Part shown: piece after piece, positions 54,560-64,000 of the stretch
How positions within the stretch are numbered: position 1 is the stretch's first letter
Layout of the letters: every line of letters begins with the position of its first letter
Assembly (NCBI GenBank): GCA_905331475.1
Contig: CAJNYU010000048.1
Span: 124,001-188,000 of the forward strand
Reading direction: 5' to 3'
Source: Rotaria socialis
Lineage: Eukaryota; Rotifera; Eurotatoria; Philodinida; Philodinidae
Length of the DNA stretch: 64,000 nt
Notes under the pieces: generated by a model
What the model was told of the DNA's origin: nothing
Databases searched by the model: none
The model's input: only the letters and a program-made list of their open reading frames with translations
Position numbers and translations under genes: made by a program

Positions 54560-56439
54560 AATTCTATCAAAATGAATTGAAAGTTTAATCTAGAAAAATG
54601 TATTCTAAATAAGTTATACTATGCGCATGCTCTTAGAAAACAATAGATTGATTGTATCTTTAACATTTAAGTTGTAATTCTATCGCAAAAGATCACTCTA
54701 AGAAAAAAAGTTAGTTCTTAACATTGCAAACCATTTTTTCTTCTGCTTCAAATTTAATTTTCATTTATTACTATTTTTATATTTAATCGATCGGCATACT
54801 ACATTCTTCCGATTTTGTTGACACAAAAAGAAACACCATAAAATGCACACATTTTACGTTTTTTCGCTTCGGAGGGCGTTTCACCATTTGATCATCAATC
54901 GGAAGTAGACGAGGTCAATGGAAGAAACAAAAAGTAGAAAAAACCAAATGTATGCGTGAATATCTTATCGTGTGACTTTTTTCAATCAATATAATAAACA
55001 AATTGATTGTAAAAATTGAAATAAATATGATGATGTTGATTCCATAGAGTCTATATAATATAATTAGATATTGTCCATAGAAAAGAAAAGAGAAAAATCA
55101 AGTTTACCACTGGGAAATTTTTTTATCAAGTAATGATTCAGTTGATTAGAATTTCAGCAGTTTATTGGTGTACTCTACGAAGAAAAACGTTATGTGACAG
55201 TATTTTTCAATCGGGTTTTGCCGAAGAAACTAAAATTCTTTCTGTTTTGCTCTTCTATTCTTCTTCCCGATACACAAGAAACCCAAAGCAAACAAACCGT
55301 GTGTCACAGCAGTTGAAAGCAGAACGAACGAATGAAAACTTCTTTGGTAAAACAATAGGTGTCAGTTGACAAGCGTTGAGAGACATCTGTTAATTTTGAC
55401 AATAAAATTTACTAAAAAGTTGATGATGCGAGATAGTATATTTCAACAACAAATCTATTACGTTTCGAAGAAGACAAATGTTACACATATCTTTCATGTG
55501 CATTAATTGAAGCGCTGAATTTCGCCTTTATGTATTAATATTTGAAATCTGTTGACTATACATAATTGATCCTCAGGTTTTGCCTGATAGTGATATAGAA
55601 GCAAGACGGTTACAAAGGTGTTAAAGAAGCATTGCCATACAGTTATATGGGGAACTAACTGTTTATTTTGGAAATTTGAATATCCATGATATTTAATTGT
55701 TTTTGCCAAATATATATTTAGGATATTTAATCAAAGAACACGTATAGTGGGGCTTCTTTGTTGTGATCCCAACGGAGTTGATGCATACAATATTGTAGTG
55801 AGCATCAGTTTGGTTATCATTATATGTCGTTATTTTTATGTTTTGTATTTTCCATAATTATGCAAAACATAACAATACATTCAATCATATCGTAAATATG
55901 TGCTTTGTTCTATTCCATATATCTTTATCAGCAACTTCCCTTCGATAAATATTCTAAATGTTATTATTATGAGGCACACAGCTCTGTTTTTCCTATGACA
56001 CTAATATTCTTTTTCTTAATATACTTGTATTGATTGACAAAAGAAACGTCCTTACATAAAGGTAACTAAAGGTGTGGGCGTATTATCTTAATCATAGTCA
56101 TATTCACACCGACACTTTCAAAATCTGACTGCCAGATGCGTTTGGAATTCCATAGCACTGATTTCACGAGATCCAATTAGATTGATTCGTTAGGTACCGT
56201 TCTTTTGTAAGAAATAAATATAATTAAAGTAGACTTTTTTAGAAGTGGATTTATAGAATATATACTTTCGGTATGATGAAAATAAGTGACTGCAAATTTG
56301 TGCAACAAAGAAAGAGAAAACCGCTGGTAGGTGGTATATGATTGATTGCTTTCAAAATAAAATGGATTAGATGTTAAGAGAACAGGTTAGTTGAAATAAG
56401 AACAGTTCTTTTATGTTAGGTTGAATCCAAAGAAATAAA
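54560..56439. other. Intergenic, no gene seen
   Basis: Upstream of the macro-domain gene and downstream of the EXORDIUM-like gene. Only short unsupported frames are seen. Confidence 0.4.
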
Positions 56440-57989
56440 TTAGGCGGCCATAGCACAAGTTTGAGTATTTGCGTTCCAATTTTGTTGAATTAGATAATAA
56501 CGTCCGCCAACCAGTACACTGCAAGAAGGACCGTTTGAGAGCCGAGTAAGAGATCCAAACGCCCAGGCACTAGAATTATGAAAATAATTATGTCATTCAT
56601 TAGGTATTGGCGGTACAAGCGAAAAACTCTATTTTCAGTGGAAGCACAGGCAAGAATTAAAGTGGCTAAAGAGGAATATTTTACACTATGCCGAAGAATA
56701 GAATCTGAATGGAAAAGAAAAAAAGCTGACATACGTGCTCTAGTACTCTGAAATTCGCAACTATAGACGCCGGCACAATGAAGATTCTTCGTGGGCTTAG
56801 GATCCAACTCGCTTTCATATCGCGTGGATATTTCCTTTCCAGTGTGGATGTCCTTAGATGGATATTAAATACAAATATGTTGATACTGGTATTCATTACC
56901 AACCACTTGATAACATAGATTCACATCAATTCCTGCATTTTGAACTTATCCCGATTATAATCAATGCTTTGATTGATTAATGATTACTCGTTAATTAGTA
57001 GTTATTCAAGTACTAATGCAAAACTCAGTAATGGGTCAACATAGTCAGATATAGACACACTATTCGTTAAATAAATCATCTGATCAGATCTGTTACAAAA
57101 AACTTCTTTAACTGAATTTGTCACGAAATTGAAGTATTAGAAAAATTTATTCGATATCTCATCGATAGTACTTTACTTGTTTACTTACCACTTATCGGCA
57201 TTTTCGTTACCAGTCGCACCAAACCATGCACTCCCAAATGGATCCGACATAGTGTCCACTAATTCATGTGCGATTACGCTGACCATGGCGTCAACACCAG
57301 CGTCACCGTTAGGTGAATTAGTCGGGTTGGTGGAGCCGGAACCATTTATGCACTTTTGCAGATTTCCAATAAATCCAAGAACGTATGCTACATTGTCGAC
57401 ATAGAAGTTTAAATGATATTCACAGTAGTTGACACAGAAAGTTCCACCAGCTTCTGCACTGCCTTCGCTGACATCTGAAGAACTGAGAAGCAAGTAGAGG
57501 CCCTGCGAATCATTTGGCACTTGCCCATTTTTCTATACGTGTGTAAATTATATTGGCTACACTTGTACTATTAAGGTTGGTTCCTGCACTGTAGCTCTCT
57601 ACCCATCTACTTCCGATGCTTACCGGACCTTTTATGTATACTTTAGGACTTATGGATGAAGCTCGATAGTAGTAGGTCTTTTCAATGTTGAACCACGATG
57701 TAGTTCCCACATGCGAAAGGAATGTTTCGGCAATAGTTTTTTGATTAGCATTCCAACTACCGTAATACTGCAAGTATAATGGTGTAGCTGAATAAATATT
57801 AAACAAATAACATGAAGATACTCACTAGAATATAGATTTTGGTAGCGCCAGTTAATACACCACCGCCCATGTTATATAGTATAGGTGATGTGGACACTGC
57901 AGTTACTCCATTATGTATCAATGGGTCGTAGAGTTCATGTACGAGAGGTGAGTCCAGTTGACTAGGAGGGGTCGTAGTGGTTCGTGGAA
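56440..57989 (-). CDS. EXORDIUM (phosphate-induced protein 1) family protein, apparent frameshift
   Basis: EXORDIUM proteins are secreted or cell-wall proteins, known from plants, bacteria and some protists; their biochemical activity is unresolved. Exons recognised: 57989-57826, 57767-57189, 56569-56440 (stop TAA). The order matches the family. GGGVLTGATKIYIL is joined to YYGSWNANQKTIAETFLSHV, then IEKTYYYRAS and LYLLLSSSDV. These are followed by EAGGTFCVNYCEYH, GDAGVDAMVSVIAHELVDTM, DPFGSAWFGATGNENADKC and CAWAFGSL, and the end is NWNANTQTCAMAA. Exon 2 starts in phase 1, so a first exon is missing; a hydrophobic segment at 58371-58571 is a candidate. Within exon 57767-57189 the frame shifts by one near 57519-57526, between RIEKWA and VPNDSQG. 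This is either a sequencing error, a true disabling change or unusual splicing. All other splice joints are consistent. Confidence 0.85.
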
Positions 57990-58240
57990 CTAAATGAGTT
58001 ATTGAAATTTACACAACATGTGTAGAATAGAATTAACGTTTATTCTTTCATGAGACACTTATTGAACATCGTCTAGATCAGACTTCGACTGCTCAGAAAG
58101 TTTAAAGGGTAATATTAAGCTCACCAGAGTGAGACATCAAGCGATCATACTTTATACTACTAAGTAAACGGAGCGAGCTCCCAATTCAAAAACAAAATGA
58201 ATTAGAGGTGTAGTTTTTGTCACACTCAACTCAATGAATC

Positions 58241-58571
58241 TCAATATGAATTAATCGTATGGCACTGTTGTGAAACGCCGTAAAAATATCTTTGACTGAC
58301 TCTATAGACGACGATACTTCCGAAATCCTTGATTGCCATGTTTCTGCCATATAAAACATATGCATCTGATTCAATGGATAGCAGTTCTCTTCCTTTCCTT
58401 GGTTCTAAAGTGATCCTTCCAATGTGTATGTCCCTGTTCACGTTCATATCCATAACAACTCGCTGGTGTAAAGAGACTCGCAACGATGATAACTGTTAAT
58501 GCACAGGTAACCCAAAAGTGTTGATATGACGTTCCCGTTGAATTTCTTTGGCAATATGATCTAATGAACAA
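58241..58571 (-). other. Two overlapping hydrophobic/coding-like frames upstream of EXORDIUM gene
   Basis: One frame (58571-58371) contains a signal-like stretch, FWVTCALTVIIVASLFTPASC, followed by YGYEREQGHTHW. A second frame (58483-58241) continues as RKGRELLSIESDAYVLYGRN and then AIKDFGSIVVYRVSQRYFYG. Neither begins with a convincing ATG. They could be the missing first exon of the EXORDIUM-like gene plus an unrelated relic, or one small gene with a frameshift. Confidence 0.3.
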
Positions 58572-59939
58572 ACACTAGTAGACACCATGCATAAATATAG
58601 TAATAGAAAAGAAGTCTCACTGTTGTCGAGCCTGTCGTAATGTGCACCTGTCTGTTTCTATACTACTAAGCGAAGTATGGTTTGTTATGCGCTCCATTTC
58701 AATCAAGTTGTCTATAATTTTTGTAATTAAGGGGACGAAACAAACAAGTGAGCTAGGTGTCTTTTTTCGGAAAACTTACTTCTATACGACTGATGTAATT
58801 TCGAATAACAAGTAAACCAAAACGAAAATGGCTGCGGTAGCCAATATTCAGATATATTCATATCAGCCATTTTTGCTTGTCTTTCTTGCGTTTGTTCAAG
58901 CTTGAATGCATGTATATTCCTGCAAAATAAAAAGATGCATTTTTTATGCGTTAAATATTTTTATCGTCGGGTAAATCAAGCCCATAGACTCACACAAGCA
59001 TATAATTTGTATGAATATGGGATGCGCAATAGAGAAATAACGTCCATCAAGCGTCATCGTGTTCACTTGGGTAAGAACCATTTAATCATGAGGCGACTCA
59101 TAAAATTTCTCTATCAGACTTTTTGAATCTCCCAATATAGAAAGCGTACTAAAAATGATGAAGCAGAAGGCCGTTTTTATTCATTTCATGTTACTGTGAT
59201 CACTGGAAGAATGGTCCTAACGAACAACAATAGCTAATCAAAATAGAATGAAGATTTTTCTAGAAGATCATTAGCAATATCAAAGAAAAGATATTTCAAA
59301 ATCATTATACTCGTTTTAGTACATTTTGATGACATTAAAAAGATTATTTTCAATAAACAAGAATAAAAACACTTTATGCGATTTATCTGTAGGATGTGGA
59401 TGTACTCTTTTCTTAATCATCGTCAGACCCACACATTTAAGAACATTTCAACACCTTCACTACGATATAAATCATTCAAATCAGTTCTCAATTATTCCAG
59501 AGGCAGTATTCCTTGATGAATAAATAAATAAATTCACCATCGTTGCCTTTCAATGTCATGTTGGCGATATCAATCTAATGCATGTCCGTTTCAGTGTATT
59601 TATTTTGACAAAAGGGTTCATGTAAAAGTGATTATTTTTTTCGAAAAATCAAAGCAGTAAACATTTTAAAACGACTGTTTGAGAGTAGTTGTCTACGAGT
59701 TAGAAAATTTTGAACTAAATAGAATTATAAAATCGATGAATAAGAAAAACAAAAAAAAACGATTTTTCATCATAGATCGTATCCAATAACCAAAAAAAAA
59801 TTAACTGGAAAAAACAACAAAAACAGGCACAACTGTTTCTATAAGAAAAGCAAAAATAACAAAAACAAATAGAACTGCATTCTAGACACCCGTTCTATAT
59901 ATATATATATATATATACAGGTGCACATTTTTAAAAATA
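58572..59939. other. Intergenic, no gene seen
   Basis: No supported gene. A TA microsatellite lies at 59896-59918, just downstream of the CNNM stop codon on the minus strand. Confidence 0.45.
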
Positions 59940-62900
59940 CTAAGTTAACGAACGATTTTTCGATGATACATTTCCACCTGTTAATGATGGTGGTTCTGTT
60001 AACGGTTCCGAATCAAATAGTTGTCGTTTTTGTTTTGCTGTTAATGTTGGTGTATTTCGACCTGATGTACTAGCTGTACTGGACACACTAGACGTTGCTT
60101 GGTTTCGAGCTACTAATTTTTCTTGCTCTGTCATTGCCGTCGTTCCTCTATCGGATGTTATTGTTGGTGCAAATGATGATTGTCTGTCACGTAGTGCATT
60201 TCCTTCTCCGTTGGTACCATCTTGCCCAGTAGCAGTAATTGCATCAACATGATCAGCCATTTCTAGTTCTTGTGTTAATAAATCGATTTGTTCGCCATCA
60301 GAATCAAGCATCAGCGTACCTCCATTGGCAGTTTGTTTATTTTCAAAGTAAGTTGCTCGTACAGCAGCTAGCCAATGCACACGACGTATACGTAAAATTT
60401 GTACATCTTCACTAACACGTACACTAAAATCAGGTATAAATGGGCGAAATTTATTTGATTTTAATCGAATAAGATCGTCAACCTTTTCGTCGGAATTCTG
60501 CAAAGCAAGATTTTCTTTTCAGAATTTTGGACAAAAAAAGAATATTGAAATCTTACATAAAGCGCACTAACACCAAAATAAGAAAATGAACCGACTTCAC
60601 TAACAATTTTTTCTTTTCCTGTTTCCAATTCTGCTTTGCCATTAACAATAAGTACAAAATAATCTGCTGGTTTACCATACTCATAAATATATGTGACTTT
60701 TCCAGCTTTAGCATCATCTTCATCGAATTCAAATTCTTTATATAGATCAACATTTAGTAACCGACTGAATATATGAGCAGATATAAATCTATCATGAAAA
60801 GGTTCAACACCTAAATAAAACAGAAAAGAAAAAAATCACTATTTTATTATTAAATAAAAAACGATTTTACTTATTGAAAGAAATTGAAAAACAGCTACCT
60901 TCATTTGTGCTGATATTTTACTTGCAACTGCATTTGTTGTTGTTCGAATAAATGCTGAAAAATTCGGTGCTTGCGAAAGCATATTTCGCACTTTACGACG
61001 ATTATCAGCTGAAGAAAAATATAGGCATTTTATTATTATTCTTTCTCTTCGCTTTCTACTTACTAAATACGTCAGTTTCATCAATAATTTCTTCTTGAAT
61101 CATTTCTTCAATAATATCTTCTAGTGTAACAATACCAACAGCTTTTTCTTTTGGATCTTTTTCACTCGTATTATCATATTCAACTACAACACCTAAATGA
61201 TATTGTTCTAAACAAAAATTTTAAAAAAAATCACGATAAATATATTTATTTATTTTATTCTTACCCTTTTTAAATAGATTAAATACGTCATAACTTGAAT
61301 CATCTGGTGTTATAGCTGTACCATGACGATGTTTGTAGAAGTTCATTATGTTTCTTACAGTAAATTTTCCTGATTCAGTATCAAGTAATGCAAAATCACG
61401 TATATTGACCAGGCCAATTATATTATCCCTATAGAGAATATATCAAACAGAGATTCTAAGAAACATTTTCTTAATAAAAAATTCTCAAAACAAACCGTCG
61501 TCCTTCATAAACAGGTATTCTTGAATATCCATAACCATGAATATTTAAAACAAGTTCATCATCAACAATATGATTTGCCTCAAGCATAAAAACGTCAATT
61601 AAATTTGTCATTATATCACGAATTTTTTTTCCTTTCAAACTTAGTACACCGGTCATCATAACTTTTTCACGATCTTCAATATCAGTTGTTTGTGTATGTT
61701 TTAATAGAGCACTCATTTGATCGCGTGTATAACGTGCGCCAACTTCTTCGCCTTAAATTAAAAAAGTTGAAAATATAAATATAATTTTAAAGACAATTAT
61801 CAATCTCTAGTGTCGATGACAATTTAATTAGAAAATTTTCCATAGATGATTTACCAATGAAATGAAAAATTCGAATTATCAATAAATCTTACTAAACGGA
61901 AATCTTTCGAAATAGAACAATACATCGTAGTATTTCATTTCAAGGATTTTTCTTAAAATATTTACTATAGAATTACTTTAACATCAAAGAATAAATCTAT
62001 GCAAAGATGCTTTACCTAAAGTTATATCGAGCAATTTACTCAATGGAAAAGATACTGGAAATGTGACAAACATAAAAAGTTGTGTTAAACGAATTGTTTG
62101 TGAACCAACTTTAAGTCCATGTCGTGAACATACAGCTTGTGGAATAATTTCACCAAAAATAACAATGGCTAACGTTGCACCGGCTACAGCTAAACCGCCG
62201 CTAATTAATGTATCAAGTAGAATAGTTGTAGTTGAATTGACCAAAACATTTCCCAATAAAATGGTGCACAATAAAAAGTTGCCATGTTTACGTACGGGAT
62301 AGATTTTTTTGGCATATTTACGATCATTTGTTGTACCAGCTTCTTGTATCACAATTAAGTCATGCGGCGTTAATGACATTAGACCAAGATTTAAACCAGA
62401 AAAAAGACCGGATAACGAAAGAAGACAAATTAAGCAAATTATGGTTGTCCAAACAGGTATAGCTCGACGAGTAACTCGAATCTTTAATGCAGCTCTTTAA
62501 AAACAAAATAGAAAGTAACAATTAAAAAAAAATCGTTTTTGTTATACCGATTTCCTTGATGAAATACTTCGGTAGAATTATTTGGTGTTACACACATATA
62601 TAAAGTTGAATTATAATAGGGTAAATTAAAATTAACAAAAGCACGTTCAATCATATGTTCATGTGGATCAGATGCATCAGTTTGCAATGTATAGACTGTG
62701 CTTTTACGTTCCCATGTGCATGATTTGGGATGCGTTGTAAACGATAGTTGAGCACCATTAAGATTTTCACCTACCAAAAAAAGAAAATTCAAAGCCCTAT
62801 CAATATGTTCTAAAAGTAAGTCAGACTTCTCCTTTTTCTTTACGTTCTTAATATAGTTACTATGGAAAGAATTATGTCAATTAGTTTCCTCGGTAAAAAT

Positions 62901-63349
62901 AACTCATGCGTATTGATAGATATTCCAAGCGAAATTTCAAACATGTGAAAAATAGTCAAAGAAATTTTCGAAATTCAGCTATTTGTAAATATTCTTTCGC
63001 ATACCATACATGGCAAATTGCGTATCTGTTTCTCTTTTTATTTCCCATTCTTGTTCGCCAGCACTGTTGTATATATGATCACCTTTTGCTACTGGAAGCA
63101 TCGTCAATAAATAGGTCTTTTTACGAAATTTTGCATTTGGTTGTCGACTGCTTTTATTAACTGCTTTGACTTGAACTAGCTGTCGAGATACCTTAAAGAA
63201 AATATTTGGTGTTTTTTTCTGTCTAAAAAAAAAAATTTTTCTCCTACCTGATTAATATCATTATGAGTACTTGCAATTGAAAATGTTTCAATTGTTGATA
63301 TGATTGAGCTTAGAAAAAGTATGTGGAAAAAATAGCGATAAAAATACAT
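59940..63349 (-). CDS. CNNM-family metal (magnesium) transporter
   Basis: CNNM (ancient conserved domain) proteins move or regulate magnesium across the plasma membrane. Ten exons join in frame to 834 residues: 63349-63248, 63191-63005, 62770-62548, 62494-62016, 61751-61496, 61428-61265, 61207-61064, 61008-60871, 60810-60557, 60497-59940. A signal peptide ([20 protein letters not shown]) and extracellular domain precede the DUF21 membrane core (about 175-330): [56 protein letters not shown]. The CBS pair (about 345-518) contains [12 protein letters not shown] and [20 protein letters not shown], the usual Bateman module that binds Mg-ATP. A cyclic-nucleotide-binding-like fold follows (about 560-700: [24 protein letters not shown]). 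The Thr/Ser-rich tail is probably disordered. An in-frame ATG at 63388 would extend the N-terminus by 13 residues. Confidence 0.96.
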
Positions 63350-63388
63350 TATGAATCGAATTTTTCTTTTGTAACAGAAAATAATCAA

Positions 63389-64000
63389 GCTAAAAACAAA
63401 ATATTAGTCACGCTAAACGCCTAATAATGACAATAAAAGATAAAATAAAGTCTAGTTATCACACAAGTGCACGGAAGAAAATTAAATCAATGTAAATTAG
63501 AAAAAGATTGGTCTAGTATGAAAAGAAAAGAAAGTTTAAACGAGGAGAAATCACTGCAAAAAAGAGTGGGATGTTAAATAATACTTATTATTGAATTAGT
63601 CATAAATTATTCTTCAGATCTTTTTTTTTTTTTATAGAAAAGCGATCACTAATAGTAATATTCCAGTCAATATTGATTCCGACCAAGAACATAATGTAAT
63701 ACAAAATAAATAATTTTTTTCCGTCCGTATGTGACTTGCCGCAACAGTTTTGACTTGTTGAAAACAAAATCTAAAATATATTTTTTATACAGAACAAATA
63801 ACCAAACAAACAAACCAAGCATGAACTTTTCTATTATTATTGTTCTTATGTGCATGTTTTTTTTTCCATCAATGCTGTTACTTTAGTTTTCTTGATAGAA
63901 AATATTCAAATTTTTCTTTTTTTTCTTCTGTTCTCATTCCTTCTTATTTAACTAGTATCGACAAAGGAACGATGTATAAAGGCGCGTTTAAACCACACAC
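63389..64000. other. Upstream flank of CNNM gene
   Basis: Probably promoter and 5' UTR of the CNNM gene; no gene or element was recognised up to the window edge. Confidence 0.4.

Overview
This window looks like nuclear DNA from an animal, most likely a bdelloid rotifer. It is AT-rich. Genes are split into many short exons by small GT-AG introns, mostly 50-80 bp. The gene set is metazoan: Argonaute, a nuclear receptor, a kainate-type glutamate receptor, DRC3, Rap and CNNM. An NHL-repeat fragment, hAT, MULE and mariner debris, and an EXORDIUM-like gene (otherwise known mainly from plants, bacteria and protists) fit the foreign-gene-rich, transposon-littered genomes of bdelloids. The species assignment is inference.

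Left part (1-9 kb): gene-poor. It holds a complete non-autonomous hAT element (793-1858, 8-bp target duplication) with a long internal foldback, an orphan NHL-repeat exon, a polyamine-oxidase-like gene (minus, 3695-5161), an orphan two-exon gene start, a 9-bp minisatellite, a second hAT element (7160-7976) and a dead mariner transposase.

Centre-left (9-26 kb): three or four genes in a row on the plus strand. These are ciliary DRC3 (10 exons), a small unknown gene, a full slicer-type Argonaute (12 exons, DEDH tetrad intact) and a nuclear receptor with an NR1-like DNA-binding domain (11 exons). Their introns join in frame, so the models are firm.

Middle (26-38 kb): mostly empty intergenic DNA with a small foldback element, a MULE-type element (30663-31588) with a broken transposase, and a Rap-type small GTPase on the minus strand (34722-35591).

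Right part (38-64 kb): a 20-exon kainate-type glutamate receptor (plus), a three-exon unknown gene (plus), and then four minus-strand genes. These are a nine-exon secreted cysteine-rich protein, a seven-exon protein with two macro domains and a disordered tail, an EXORDIUM-like gene with one apparent frameshift, and a ten-exon CNNM metal transporter.

The genes do not form a pathway. Separate themes are cilia (DRC3), small-RNA silencing (Argonaute), signalling (nuclear receptor, Rap, glutamate receptor), ADP-ribose biology (macro domains), magnesium transport (CNNM) and polyamine catabolism. I found no convincing tRNA, rRNA or CRISPR. The most unusual item is the EXORDIUM-like gene; the next is the tandem macro-domain gene.
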